Assembly: GCA_913057725.1 (NCBI GenBank)
Contig: CAJXOS010000032.1
Location: 1-51,009 of the forward strand
Source: an uncultured Lewinella sp.
GTDB lineage: Bacteria > Bacteroidota > Bacteroidia > Chitinophagales > Saprospiraceae
Length of the DNA stretch: 51,009 bases
Direction of reading: 5' to 3'
In this document: positions 10,216 to 19,472 of the stretch, piece after piece
Layout: every line of letters begins with the position of its first letter
Position numbering within the stretch: position 1 is the stretch's first letter
Program-made: the position numbers and the translations under genes
Notes under the pieces: generated by a model
The model's database searches: none
The model's input: only the letters and a program-made list of their open reading frames with translations
Told to the model about the DNA's origin: nothing

Positions 10216-12891
10216 TTACTCTCCTAGCCGAATGGTGTCTACAGGATTCATCCAAGCCGATCGGACAGCTTGATAGCTCATGGTGAAAACCGCCAACAAT
10301 AGTGCCAGCCCGCCGGCAACAACAAAGACCCACCATTGCACGTCGATGCGATAGGCAAAGTCGGCTAGCCAGTTATTACTTAGCCACCAGGCAAGTGGTG
10401 TTGCTAAAAGAATGGCGATCAAGACCAGTAGCACAAAATGCTTAGTGAGCAGGATTACTATTTCACTGGTGCTCGCCCCTAGCACTTTCCGAATCCCAAC
10501 CTCATGTTGACGCTGCTGGGCAATGAAAGTCGCCAGGGCAAAAAGACCAAGGCAAGCAACGAAGATGGCCAAGCCAGTCAGTACCGACATCACGCTACCT
10601 GCCTTTTGCTCAAAGGCGTACATGCGTTGATATTGTTCATCCAGGAATTGATAGCGAAACGGCTGCCCCGGGGCCAAGTCTGACCATACCGCTTCTACTG
10701 CTTCAATGCCTCGCTCTACCTCCTCGGTTGATAGTCGCACCAGGGTATTGATAGCTCCACCACCAAGGGCCAAACTTAAGCCTTGAATATCTGATCGAAG
10801 GGACTCGAAATGAAAATCCTTGACAACGCCAATTACAGTATAATCCTCGTGATAGATCTCGCCTGTTTGCGGATCCATATAGGTGTACGAGCTAATACGC
10901 GTACCTACAGGCTCTTTGAGGCCTAGTTCTTTAACGGCCTGTTCGTTTAGAATAATCGCAGCGGAATCGGTCAGAAATTCCCGCGAGAAATCGCGGCCAG
11001 CAACAAACTCCATCCCCAGTGTACTGAGGTATTCCTGATCAATGTACCACTTCTCTAAAGGCACATGTTCTGACTCATCTGTACTACCGGTGCGCCAAGT
11101 ACTGACGCCATTGCGGAAATAACCTTCTACCGGAACATATCCACTCATACTTACGCTCCGTACAGCAGGCACTTGTTGCAATTGCTCGCGGAACACTTCC
11201 GGCTGATCAAGAATGTAAGTACCCTCAACAATGAGTAGCTGTTCTTTGTCAAATCCGAGGTTCTGGTGCTGCAGGTAGTTCAATTGCTCCCGCACTACCA
11301 GGCTACCTGCCACCAAAGCCACAGCGACGGTAAACTGAAACACAACCAACTGCGACCGAAAGCGACTTGCAGATCGCCCTGACCGCAAATATCCCTTGAG
11401 CACTTTGAGTGGCTCATATCCGGAAAGGAAAACAGCTGGATAAGCCCCAACGAGTAAACCCAAACCCAAGGCTGAACCAAAGATCAGGAGATACCAGCGC
11501 GGATCAGTCCAGGGAAGTTGGAGATCGCGGCCAATCAGTTCATTGAAAAATGGCAGTACAGCGGTCGCTAATAAAACAGCCAGCATCAACGCAAGAAAAC
11601 TCAACAACACAGACTCTACAAGGAACTGTGCCATGAGCTGGCGCCACATCGAGCCCAATACCCGGCGCATACCTGTTTCAAGGGCACGCAAGCTTGAACG
11701 AGCTGTGGACAGGTTCACAAAATTGATGCCTGCCAATAACAAAATGAAAAGTGCCACTCCGCCAAAAAGGTAGATATACTGGAAGTTGCCATGTTGCCAA
11801 TACCCACCAATATCGCTAGAGTGGAGATGCACGTCTCGTATCGGCTGCAGCACAGGTTCAATACGATTCCCAGCCTCCATCATCGAACGGAAATTATCGT
11901 GGTTGGCCATGAACATATCTTTGATTTTTCCTTCTACTACTTCTGGATCGGTACCTGGTGCCAGTTCAGCGTAGGTGAGGAAATTGTTGTACCCCCAGTT
12001 ATCCTGTTTACTAGCCTCATTGCTCGACATAGCCAATACGTAATCGAACTGAAAATGAGTATTGCTAGGGAGGTCAGCCAAAACACCAGTGATGGTGTAG
12101 GCATTGTCTTCACTATTATTGAGAACCAGCTGCTGCCCCACTGGATTCTCGCTCCCAAACAAGGCTTTGGCCTTGCGTTCGGTCAGCAACATTGTGTAGG
12201 GATCACGAAGCTGATGTGCTCGGTTCCCTTCGATCAACGGAAAATCGAACATTGTGAGGAAAGCAGAATCCGCATAGGTAAAACCATCTTCATAGCGGTT
12301 CTCTAATTCATTGGGTCGGCGCACCTGATTGGTGCCTGCGTCATACATACCCGGAGCGAGGCGGGCTGCATGCAATACCTCAGGAATATCCTCCTGCATA
12401 CGACGCGCTACCGGAGTAGACATCACTGCCGAGTGCCCATTGCGTCCTTCTACATCGAAGGAGATCGTTACTCGATATAGGTTTTTCTCGCCCTCAAAGA
12501 AGTTATCATAACTGAGTTCGTGATTCAAAAACAAGCCGATTAGGATACAGGCGGCCAGGCCTAGTGCAAAGCCACTGATATTGATCAGGGCATAGAGGCG
12601 TTGCCGGCGTAGTTGCCGGAACGCTAGTTTGAAAAAATGTCGGATCATGTCGGGTGTGATTATCGTTTGAAAAGAAAGGTGATTACGATCAAAAAAGTAC
12701 GGACGGAAGTAGCGGACAGTCAGGCCATAAAAACGCCTACGCGCCCGAGCCTCACCGTATCGCTCCACCTCCTCCTGAAAGAGCTCCCATAGGTCGCCCT
12801 CCACTTCATCAAGAAAGTGCTCGGCGCAGAACCATCGGAGTAGTCGCAGCAGTCGACGAGGAGGTTCGTAGTATTTGGGGTCTTCTACCAC
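10216..12891 (-). CDS. ABC transporter permease, FtsX/MacB type, with N-terminal permease prefix domain
   Basis: The 891-residue product starts with GTG at 12891, which overlaps the end of the padR-like gene by 7 nt. Residues 8-68 ('PPRRLLRLLRWFCAEHFLDE...EGDLWELF') match the permease prefix domain found in PadR-linked permeases. Next come a first membrane segment (about 99-122), a large MacB-like extracytoplasmic domain, a central group of membrane helices with an FtsX core, a second extracytoplasmic domain, and a C-terminal FtsX core ('RQHEVGIRKVLGAS'). Such duplicated-core proteins work with a separate MacB-type ATPase, which is not in this window. They are usually linked to export or mechanotransmission in stress responses. 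The substrate is unknown. Translation is probably coupled to the regulator upstream. Confidence 0.92.
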   Translation of the reverse strand: MVEDPKYYEPPRRLLRLLRWFCAEHFLDEVEGDLWELFQEEVERYGEARARRRFYGLTVRYFRPYFFDRNHLSFQTIITPDMIRHFFKLAFRQLRRQRLYALINISGFALGLAACILIGLFLNHELSYDNFFEGEKNLYRVTISFDVEGRNGHSAVMSTPVARRMQEDIPEVLHAARLAPGMYDAGTNQVRRPNELENRYEDGFTYADSAFLTMFDFPLIEGNRAHQLRDPYTMLLTERKAKALFGSENPVGQQLVLNNSEDNAYTITGVLADLPSNTHFQFDYVLAMSSNEASKQDNWGYNNFLTYAELAPGTDPEVVEGKIKDMFMANHDNFRSMMEAGNRIEPVLQPIRDVHLHSSDIGGYWQHGNFQYIYLFGGVALFILLLAGINFVNLSTARSSLRALETGMRRVLGSMWRQLMAQFLVESVLLSFLALMLAVLLATAVLPFFNELIGRDLQLPWTDPRWYLLIFGSALGLGLLVGAYPAVFLSGYEPLKVLKGYLRSGRSASRFRSQLVVFQFTVAVALVAGSLVVREQLNYLQHQNLGFDKEQLLIVEGTYILDQPEVFREQLQQVPAVRSVSMSGYVPVEGYFRNGVSTWRTGSTDESEHVPLEKWYIDQEYLSTLGMEFVAGRDFSREFLTDSAAIILNEQAVKELGLKEPVGTRISSYTYMDPQTGEIYHEDYTVIGVVKDFHFESLRSDIQGLSLALGGGAINTLVRLSTEEVERGIEAVEAVWSDLAPGQPFRYQFLDEQYQRMYAFEQKAGSVMSVLTGLAIFVACLGLFALATFIAQQRQHEVGIRKVLGASTSEIVILLTKHFVLLVLIAILLATPLAWWLSNNWLADFAYRIDVQWWVFVVAGGLALLLAVFTMSYQAVRSAWMNPVDTIRLGE

Positions 12892-13226
12892 GAAAGGTCA
12901 ATTTGGAAAGAAGAAGGTGAAATGCGCTGCCACATACGTTGCCGGAGTTCGAAAGCAGCTCGCAGAGCGTATTGTCCCTCCAGGCTCACGCGATAAATCT
13001 TCTTGCGTTTACCGCCACGGCGAGCAGATTTCTCTCCAAACTCTGCTTTTAGGAATCCTTTTTCTTCTAGTCGGTTAGCGGCAGCATGTACTGCACTGAG
13101 CGTCACTTTACGGCCAGCTTGTTCGGTAATTTCTTTCATAATGGCCAAGCCGTAAGCCTCTTCCTGCAAGGCCGCAACAGCCAATAGAAGTATCTCTTCG
13201 AATTCACCTAAGTGGGTGCCTTTCAT
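12885..13226 (-). CDS. PadR family transcriptional regulator
   Basis: The 113-residue product matches the PadR winged-helix pattern: 'GEFEEILLLAVAALQEEAYGL', then 'ITEQAGRKVTLSAVHAAANRLEEKGF' (recognition helix and wing), then 'GGKRKKIYRVSLEGQYAL'. It lacks a long C-terminal dimerisation tail, as in the short PadR subfamily. It overlaps the downstream permease gene by 7 nt, so the two form an operon, and it probably represses this operon until a ligand binds. An inverted repeat just upstream (13242-13261) is a likely operator. Confidence 0.93.
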   Translation of the reverse strand: MKGTHLGEFEEILLLAVAALQEEAYGLAIMKEITEQAGRKVTLSAVHAAANRLEEKGFLKAEFGEKSARRGGKRKKIYRVSLEGQYALRAAFELRQRMWQRISPSSFQIDLSW

Positions 13227-13241
13227 GCCGCAAAATTTTTA

Positions 13242-13261
13242 TTATCTATAAATGTAGATAA
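13242..13261 (-). promoter_or_regulatory. Putative PadR operator (TTATCTA-N6-TAGATAA)
   Basis: A perfect 7-bp inverted repeat with a 6-bp spacer (13242-13248, 13255-13261) lies 16 bp upstream of the padR-like ATG. TGTAGATAAAATAA, which contains the right arm, recurs exactly at 13307-13320. The minus-strand sequence TACATTTA within the repeat resembles a -7 element, so binding could block the promoter. Autoregulation is inferred from position and symmetry. Confidence 0.5.
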
Positions 13262-13452
13262 AATAAACGCAGCAAAACAAACGCAATTCGATTAATTTTC
13301 CATTTTTGTAGATAAAATAACTGTTAGCCTAGATAGTAGCTGCTACTAACATTCTCAGATAAAGAAAACAGAAATGAGAAAGGAGCGGCGGAAACCACAT
13401 CTTCGGTGCCCTTGCTGCCTTGGGTGGTTTAACAAAAGGAAATAATCCAATT

Positions 13453-13509
13453 TGACTAACCCCTAACAAACCACCCAACCATCAAACATTCAAACCACCA
13501 AACACTCCC
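13453..13509 (-). repeat. G-rich (GGTTTGATGGTT-type) interspersed repeat, copy 1
   Basis: Read on the minus strand this tract is made of GGTTTG/GATGGTT/GGGTGGTT steps. A 21-nt core (13467-13487) recurs exactly in inverted orientation at 47842-47862, and a looser version lies at 49955-50012. It fills the space between kptA and the padR promoter. Confidence 0.6.
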
Positions 13510-14055
13510 CTACACCATATCCAAGTACTTATTCGGCACATGGTCGGTTAGCCAGACGCCGTTGGCAGATTGGTAGAAGTGAAAGCCATCGCGATACATA
13601 GCACCAGAAAACACTTTAAAGATCATAGCGTCGCCCCGGCGTTCGCCTACATCCACGGCAGTATCGACATCCTCCGACAAATGCACGTGATTACGAGAAC
13701 GTGGCTCAATACCTTTTAGCATGATGCTCTGCACAAAGCGCTCTACTGTACCGTGATAGAGAATCTTGGGAGGTTTCACAGGCTCCAGGCCGAGATCAAC
13801 CTTGACCGAGTGGCCTTGGTTGGCCCGGATTTTAGTTTTGTCTTCGTTGAAAGTGTAACGCTGCTTTTCATCACTGGCAACGATAGCTTCTAGAATAGGG
13901 AGGTCTAATTCCTTGCCTTTGTCTAGTGAGCCTTGGATGAGCTCATCTACATCAGCCCAACCGTTTCCGTCTAATTTAATGCCAATAACTTCGGGCTTAT
14001 GACGAAGGATCAGGGAAAGGAATTTACTGAGGCTTTTTAAGTACTCCGGACTCAT
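13510..14055 (-). CDS. kptA: RNA 2'-phosphotransferase, Tpt1/KptA family
   Basis: The 181-residue product has family length and motifs: 'LSKFLSLILRHKPE' with the Arg18-His19 pair, 'DGNGWADVDELI', 'RYTF', 'IRANQGHS', 'LYHGT', 'HVHLSED' and 'NGVWLTDHVPNKYL'. Tpt1/KptA enzymes transfer an internal 2'-phosphate from RNA to NAD+, forming ADP-ribose 1'',2''-cyclic phosphate. In bacteria, which lack the yeast-type tRNA splicing that makes the substrate, the biological role is uncertain; RNA repair is one suggestion. No RNA ligase or other repair gene is adjacent, so it appears to stand alone. The N-terminal winged-helix lobe and the C-terminal ADP-ribosyltransferase-like lobe are both complete. Confidence 0.95.
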   Translation of the reverse strand: MSPEYLKSLSKFLSLILRHKPEVIGIKLDGNGWADVDELIQGSLDKGKELDLPILEAIVASDEKQRYTFNEDKTKIRANQGHSVKVDLGLEPVKPPKILYHGTVERFVQSIMLKGIEPRSRNHVHLSEDVDTAVDVGERRGDAMIFKVFSGAMYRDGFHFYQSANGVWLTDHVPNKYLDMV

Positions 14056-14139
14056 GGGGTTCTCTGAATTTGGTCAAGATTAATGCGTCAAACAACGGTA
14101 AAAACGGTTCCTTTGCTGGAAAAGGTTCCACCTGCGGAC

Positions 14140-14147
14140 TAACTTTG
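14140..14147 (+). promoter_or_regulatory. Putative -7 element TAACTTTG
   Basis: An exact TAnnTTTG match 25 nt upstream of the ATG at 14173. A TTTG at 14112-14115 sits 24 nt upstream of it, slightly farther than usual for a -33 box. Confidence 0.45.
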
Positions 14148-14172
14148 TAGCAAACCTAAGAAATTAAAGATT

Positions 14173-14631
14173 ATGCTGACTCGTTGCTTTTCGCTTTTTT
14201 TCCTACTTACGCTTATTGTTTCCTGTGGCGAACCACCAAAATACTCAGATGAAGAAATCGCTGAGCAAGATGCCGCCTGGGCTACTATGATGGAAGGACA
14301 TGACGTAGTTATGCCTTTGATGAATGATTTGTACCAGGCTTCAAAGCAATTGAAGGAGTTGGCAGAGAGTGCAGCGGTTGAAGCAAACGACTACCACCCC
14401 CGTAGCCAGGAAGCATTGGCCAACATTGAAAAGGCCGAAGATGGCATGATGGAGTGGATGAATAAGATTAAGGACAATCAACTGAAGAGCCTGCGGGAGC
14501 GTTATGAAGACCATGCGGCAGTAATGGCTTTCATTGATAAAGAGAAAACAGACATTGACCAAGTTGCGGAAGATATGCAAGGAAGCTTAGATGCCGCCAA
14601 AGCGTTAATTCAGGAACGGACGGGGAACTAA
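14173..14631 (+). CDS. Small helical lipoprotein of unknown function
   Basis: The 152-residue product has a signal peptide with lipobox ('LIVSCGEPP', Cys near residue 18). The mature part is almost entirely charged and predicted helical, with heptad-like spacing ('LYQASKQLKELAESAAVEA', 'MMEWMNKIKDNQLKSLRERY'). Such proteins in Bacteroidota are sometimes labelled 'viral A-type inclusion protein', which carries no functional meaning. It lies upstream of the Sco-family gene with a structured 141-bp gap between them, so shared transcription is possible but not shown. Confidence 0.8.
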   Translation: MLTRCFSLFFLLTLIVSCGEPPKYSDEEIAEQDAAWATMMEGHDVVMPLMNDLYQASKQLKELAESAAVEANDYHPRSQEALANIEKAEDGMMEWMNKIKDNQLKSLRERYEDHAAVMAFIDKEKTDIDQVAEDMQGSLDAAKALIQERTGN

Positions 14632-14654
14632 GGATTTGTCAAGGCTCAATTTAA

Positions 14655-14738
14655 GAGTAGAGCTTAGTCATTTAGCGCTACGCTTGGCAGGCGGTGGAAG
14701 CTCACTAACGTTCGCGACAGCTCTACTCACAAGTGAGT
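14655..14738. repeat. Inverted-repeat element between two lipoprotein genes
   Basis: GAGTAGAGCT (14655-14664) and AGCTCTACTC (14719-14728) form a perfect 10-bp inverted repeat around a 54-bp GC-richer spacer. A second small palindrome ACTCAC-AA-GTGAGT lies at 14725-14738. It is not a simple terminator because the loop is long and no T-run follows. It could be a miniature mobile or REP-like element or a structured RNA segment. Confidence 0.45.
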
Positions 14739-14772
14739 CTAAACAAAACACTAGGTCTAAACTCAAGTATGC

Positions 14773-15426
14773 ATGAACAAGACTATCATTCTATGGCTAG
14801 GTAGCACAGCTATCTTTCTGTTGCTACTATCTGCTTGTGGTCCTGGCAATTCGGGTCCACTCCCCTACCTTGGTTTTCATGATACCGACGCGGAGACGGG
14901 TGATACCATTTACCATCAGATTCGGGACTTCGCCTTTGTCGATCAAGACAGCCAGGTGATTACCAATGAATTCTTTGATGATAAGATCTATATCGCTGAC
15001 TTCTTCTTTACGTCTTGCCCGACGATCTGCCCAAAGGTCAAGGCTCAGATGCTGCGCATCTATGAAAAGTACGAAGACAATGATCAGGTGGCACTGCTGT
15101 CGCACACCATCGATGTGAAGCGGGACACCGTAGGACGGCTGAAGAAATATGCAGAAGGCCTGGGTGCAGATAGTCCTAAATGGCGCTTCGTCACTGGCGA
15201 CCGTGATTCCATTTACGACATCACTTACGACTATATTAGTACCGCCCTGGAAGCACCGGATGTACCAGGTGGGTTTGATCATTCCGGATGGATTCTGCTG
15301 ATTGACAAAGGCCGGCACCTACGCGCCTACGCCGATGGCACCAAGCCAGAAAAGGTGGATCACTTCCTTACCCAGATTGATCAATTGTTAGCAGAGTACG
15401 AGCCTACTGCTGACGCGAACGAATAA
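14773..15426 (+). CDS. Sco1/SenC/PrrC family copper-binding thioredoxin-fold lipoprotein
   Basis: The 217-residue product has a lipoprotein signal ('LLLLSACGPG', Cys22). The thioredoxin-fold core contains the copper/redox motif 'FFTSCPTICP' (Cys82 and Cys86) and the third ligand in 'FDHSGWILLID' (His170). Sco proteins help assemble the CuA centre of cytochrome c oxidase or act as thiol-disulfide reductases at the membrane surface. The three key residues are all present, so copper binding is likely. No cytochrome oxidase gene lies in the window. Confidence 0.93.
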   Translation: MNKTIILWLGSTAIFLLLLSACGPGNSGPLPYLGFHDTDAETGDTIYHQIRDFAFVDQDSQVITNEFFDDKIYIADFFFTSCPTICPKVKAQMLRIYEKYEDNDQVALLSHTIDVKRDTVGRLKKYAEGLGADSPKWRFVTGDRDSIYDITYDYISTALEAPDVPGGFDHSGWILLIDKGRHLRAYADGTKPEKVDHFLTQIDQLLAEYEPTADANE

Positions 15427-15543
15427 TAAAATATACATGATGCGAAGTGTTTTGGGCAAAGACCTAACAACTTCGGTCAGTATAGCAGAGCGCAGGTTTT
15501 ACGAACCAAAGCCTTATTTTAGGGCCTACAAACGTAGTTCTCT

Positions 15544-18500
15544 ATGATGTGGCGGTGGGGTCTGAAACTTGCGCTCTTCTTATGTTGCTGCTCGGTGCTA
15601 ACGGCCCAGGGCACGCACCCCCTCCTGCGTAATTACAATGCAAAAAACGGTCTTCCTAGCTCCGAGGTCTACGACATTCTTCAAGACCGCGAAGGCTACA
15701 TCTGGGTATCTACTGATAATGGGGTAGCTCGGTTTAATGGTTATGAGTTTGAAAAAATCGGGCCAAAGCAAGGGCTAACGGATCCCGTTATTTTTTATCT
15801 GTTCGAGGATCATCGGGGCTGGATTTGGATGTATAGTTTCCAGGATCGAGTCTTTATCTATAGAGATGGTCAAGTTACCTTATTCCCACATTCTGATTTA
15901 TTAAAGTCGTATGAGGCCGCCAACCCTAAAGTAGCCCGATGGATTTTTGTAGATGATCAAGGTATACTTTATGTCAGTAAATCTGGATCTGGCATAGCGG
16001 GAATTGGCCCCGATGGGAGTTGTAGAGCGGTCAGTGATAGCATAGCGCATGGATTACAACTATGGATTCACCAAGGATATCATTTTCTCACCGCGGCTTA
16101 TGGTTTTGATCCATCTTTCTCTGGTAATGGCTATGACCCGATATATGATAAGTATCGAGGGCAAAAGACCCCAATTACGATAACTAAATCAGATAGCAGT
16201 TCTACTGTCACATTTGTTCCACGATTAAAATATGGCGGCAATCATGACCTTTCTCGTTCCAATCACCTTTTCTTTCGCGCCCACGATAGGTGTTTGATAC
16301 AATTCATCGGTCGCTTATTACTCATGGATGTTAATACTGGGGAACCTGTACAAGAAATCGTGTACGATGACGGGGCAATCATTAGCCATCTTTCCAGTGA
16401 GCGGCACCAGATGACTTTCTTAGGGCATGACGCTGGGGCTCGTGGCTTATCAATCTACGACCGGTCTGATTTTAGACAAGATCTCAGCATCCTAAATCAT
16501 CCTCGACTAAGAATACTTTCTGACAAAACTATCTCTCATCTTTTGGAAGATCGGCAGGGAGGATTATGGATCGGCACCATTGAGGACGGTATCTATTATA
16601 CCCCGGACCCTACACTCCTGCTGAGTTATTGCACTGACCCAAACATAAAAACGCCTCGTAGTTTAGAAGTTGTAAATGCCGATAGTATTCTCATTCGCAA
16701 TCAGGATTACAGCGTGTACGTCATTGACCAAAGTAAAGTGGCCACTGAGATTCCTCAAAGTGCGCACCCTTCCAATGGTCATCAACTAATCTACGATAGG
16801 CATCAAAAACGCATTTATGCTAATGGCCTGCTCAAAGTTTGGTCCCCAGAGAAAAATCGCTGGCGTTTTATCCTGAAAAATGGCCTTTCTGACAAAATGG
16901 CCTCAATTGCAGAACTTAATCAATGCCGACACTTTAGTCAATCTAACTACAACTCCGATCTCCTCTGGTTGGGTTTTTCTTCCACTTATAATAGTGTAGA
17001 TGTATCTCAGGCACCTCCGCGATCTTCAGAAGTGTACGACTTAATCCCAAAGCAAAGAATTTTCAGCCTATTAGAAACAAGCCACGGTAAGTTATACGTC
17101 GGTGCTATGGAAGGCCTCTACCAACACGAAGCAGGAGGTCAAGCCCGAAAAATAGATCATCACGAAGCTCTAAACAATCGAGTCGAATCATTAGTAGAAA
17201 TGGGTGATGGCACACTTGTTATTGGAACGAAAGGAGGTGGTGTACTTCTATGGAATCAGGATACTACTTTGCAGATTAGTGTAGCGCAAGGACTAAACTC
17301 ATCAGCTATTGAGCAGCTTCATGTGGATGATCTACAACAGCTTTGGGTTGGAACAAATTCGGGATTGAATAGGATTCGATTTAAACCTGATTGGACCTTT
17401 CAGATAGAATCCGTCACCTATGCCGATGGTCTGCCCTCCAATGAAATTACGGATATCAACTCCCAAGGAACTGAGCTGTGGATCGCCACGGTAGAAGGCA
17501 TACTTAGTCTTCCAATTGATAAATCTTTGAACAATGGCCCAGTCAATCCACTGATTGAAGAGGTCCACGTTAATGGTTTTAAACGGCCAATTACTGACCT
17601 GGCGGCTTTGAATTGGACTGAAGACAATATCAGGATTGCGGTGACGAGCTTTGATTTCCCGCAGGCCAATAATATAACCTATCGCTATCGCTTTGCGGAT
17701 GATTCACCCTGGCAAACGACTCAAAGCTCTCGGATAGAAGTAGCTCAACTGAGCCCCGGCCATTATGATTTTGAAATTCAAGCCAGGGGCCGTAATGGAA
17801 AATGGAGCGAGGCCACAGGTTTTCCACTTCACCTCCAAAATCCATTTTGGAAAAACGTATGGTTCTGGCTTGGGATGGCAGCCATTGGGCTTATGCTAAT
17901 TGCCTGGTACTACAACCGTGCCTTGCGGCGCCAAGCCAGGCAACAAGAGCAGAATCGTCAATTGCTACAGCTGGAAAGTGAAGTGAACGAACTGCGCCAG
18001 CAAGCCTATCGGGCACAGATGAATCCGCACTTTGTCTACAACTGCCTGACGGCTATCCAATCCTTTATGCTCAGCAACGAGAGCGACCAACTGCTGGCCT
18101 CCGACTACCTCTCCAAATTCGCTATGCTGACCCGGCAAGCACTAGAGGCCTCGCGAGAAAAAACCATCAGTCTGGAAAAGGATATTCAAATGCTCGACAA
18201 CTATATCCTACTGGAGCAGTTTCGCTTTGGGCATCGATTCCAATACGAAATAAAGGTCGATCCTGAGGTGTCCACCCACGACATCCTCATCCCAGCTTTG
18301 TTGATACAGCCCTACATAGAGAATGCCATTCTGTACGGCTTGAGTGAGGCGAAGCACGACGGACAACTGAATATCCACTACGCCTTGCAGGATGATCAGC
18401 TGTGCATCACCATTACGGACAACGGCCCTGGAATATTCCAACACCAACGCCAACCTTCCACCCTAGAGCGCAAAAAAACGCACCGGTCGGCAGGCTTGGA

Positions 18501-18630
18501 TATTTCGCGAAAGCGAATTCAAAACACCGGCACCAGCACACATCCTGGTAACGTGACTATTGAAGAGCTAACTGTAGACGGACAAATTAAAGGCACGCAA
18601 GTGCAGGTTTACATAACGGTTGGCGAATAG
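15544..18630 (+). CDS. Two-component sensor: propeller ligand domain, Y_Y_Y domain, LytS-type histidine kinase
   Basis: The 1028-residue product has a signal peptide (about 1-21, 'CCCSVLTAQ'). A long periplasmic region (about 25-660) has Reg_prop beta-propeller repeats ('GLPSSEVYDILQDREGYIWV', 'ISHLLEDRQGGLWIGT', 'LHVDDLQQLWVGTNSGLNR'). A Y_Y_Y domain ('ITYRYRFADD', 'LSPGHYDFEIQARG') is followed by a membrane helix near 776-795. After a short coiled coil comes the His_kinase dimerisation motif 'QMNPHFVYNCL' with phospho-acceptor His829, then an ATPase N-box 'IQPYIENAILYGL' and G-box 'TITDNGPG'. It lacks a receiver domain, so it must pass phosphate to a separate protein. The LytTR regulator 28 bp downstream is the obvious partner. 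A second ATG at 15547 is equally possible as start. Confidence 0.94.
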   Translation: MMWRWGLKLALFLCCCSVLTAQGTHPLLRNYNAKNGLPSSEVYDILQDREGYIWVSTDNGVARFNGYEFEKIGPKQGLTDPVIFYLFEDHRGWIWMYSFQDRVFIYRDGQVTLFPHSDLLKSYEAANPKVARWIFVDDQGILYVSKSGSGIAGIGPDGSCRAVSDSIAHGLQLWIHQGYHFLTAAYGFDPSFSGNGYDPIYDKYRGQKTPITITKSDSSSTVTFVPRLKYGGNHDLSRSNHLFFRAHDRCLIQFIGRLLLMDVNTGEPVQEIVYDDGAIISHLSSERHQMTFLGHDAGARGLSIYDRSDFRQDLSILNHPRLRILSDKTISHLLEDRQGGLWIGTIEDGIYYTPDPTLLLSYCTDPNIKTPRSLEVVNADSILIRNQDYSVYVIDQSKVATEIPQSAHPSNGHQLIYDRHQKRIYANGLLKVWSPEKNRWRFILKNGLSDKMASIAELNQCRHFSQSNYNSDLLWLGFSSTYNSVDVSQAPPRSSEVYDLIPKQRIFSLLETSHGKLYVGAMEGLYQHEAGGQARKIDHHEALNNRVESLVEMGDGTLVIGTKGGGVLLWNQDTTLQISVAQGLNSSAIEQLHVDDLQQLWVGTNSGLNRIRFKPDWTFQIESVTYADGLPSNEITDINSQGTELWIATVEGILSLPIDKSLNNGPVNPLIEEVHVNGFKRPITDLAALNWTEDNIRIAVTSFDFPQANNITYRYRFADDSPWQTTQSSRIEVAQLSPGHYDFEIQARGRNGKWSEATGFPLHLQNPFWKNVWFWLGMAAIGLMLIAWYYNRALRRQARQQEQNRQLLQLESEVNELRQQAYRAQMNPHFVYNCLTAIQSFMLSNESDQLLASDYLSKFAMLTRQALEASREKTISLEKDIQMLDNYILLEQFRFGHRFQYEIKVDPEVSTHDILIPALLIQPYIENAILYGLSEAKHDGQLNIHYALQDDQLCITITDNGPGIFQHQRQPSTLERKKTHRSAGLDISRKRIQNTGTSTHPGNVTIEELTVDGQIKGTQVQVYITVGE

Positions 18631-18658
18631 ATAATTAAAGATTGACAATCATATCCGA

Positions 18659-19429
18659 ATGAGAGCTTATATCATCGAAGACGAACCCCACGCGCAACGA
18701 GCGTTAGTACAACTGGTAGAACGCGTTGCTCCGGAGGTAAACATCGCTGGCATAGCAGCCAGTGTACGTGAAGGAGTCCAATTAATCGAAAATGCTATTC
18801 CAGACTTAATCTTTCTCGATGTTCGCTTAGGACAAGAGACCGGCTTCGATCTCTTAAGAGCCTTTCCCCAGCCAACTTTCGATATTGTCTTTGTCACCGC
18901 CTACGATGAGTATGCCGTCGAAGCCTTTAAGTGGAATGCCATCCACTACCTCACTAAACCACTGAATAGCTCAGAATTGCGCCAAGCCATCCAAAAGGTC
19001 AAGCAACACCAGTATCGGCTGGATGCTCTTCAGCTAAAAGGGGTACTACGGCAGGTGGTTACCAGAGAACCGAGTGAACACATTGTACTCGCCTATAATA
19101 GTGTCGTCGAACGGCTCCTGCTCAAGCACATCATCCGCCTGGAGTCGGATAGCGGGGTAACCCATTTCTACTATATGGAAGAGGATATGATCACGCAGAA
19201 ACGCCAGGTGAGTAGAAAAACAGTTAGCCTCAACATTGGGCATTATGCCTCCTTACTTCCGGTACAATTTTTCCGCTGCCACCAATCGCATATCGTCAAT
19301 CGGGAGTTTGTGCAACTCTATGATAAATCGGAGCAATTTATCCTCCTACAAACGGGAGAACGCATTCCGGTATCGCGCCGGGGAAAGGAAGGTATTGGGG
19401 AATGGATTCGTCAGCAGGAAGGCCAATAA
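18659..19429 (+). CDS. LytTR family response regulator
   Basis: The 256-residue product has a receiver domain (about 1-120) with acidic pocket Asp8/Glu9, phospho-acceptor Asp54 ('DLIFLDVRLGQ'), Thr80 and Lys100 ('HYLTKP'). A C-terminal LytTR DNA-binding domain (about 145-252) contains 'FFRCHQSHIVNREFV' and 'GERIPVSRRGKEGI'. It follows the kinase gene by 28 bp and is surely co-transcribed with it. LytTR proteins bind two direct half-sites about 21 bp apart. Sites of this form lie in the next intergenic region and near 22154 (see findings). Confidence 0.95.
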   Translation: MRAYIIEDEPHAQRALVQLVERVAPEVNIAGIAASVREGVQLIENAIPDLIFLDVRLGQETGFDLLRAFPQPTFDIVFVTAYDEYAVEAFKWNAIHYLTKPLNSSELRQAIQKVKQHQYRLDALQLKGVLRQVVTREPSEHIVLAYNSVVERLLLKHIIRLESDSGVTHFYYMEEDMITQKRQVSRKTVSLNIGHYASLLPVQFFRCHQSHIVNREFVQLYDKSEQFILLQTGERIPVSRRGKEGIGEWIRQQEGQ

Positions 19430-19446
19430 GTCACTATCAACAAAGT

Positions 19447-19472
19447 GGCCCGACTAAGGGGGTAGCCGGGCC
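19447..19472 (+). terminator. GC-rich hairpin after the LytTR gene
   Basis: GGCCCGACTA (19447-19456) and TAGCCGGGCC (19463-19472) pair with one mismatch. No T-run follows, so it is either a weak terminator or an mRNA-stabilising hairpin at the end of the kinase-regulator operon. Confidence 0.5.

Noticed and set aside
11791..12306. A 171-residue plus-strand frame inside the permease gene.
   Set aside because: It is antisense to a clearly conserved permease and shows no recognisable domain.
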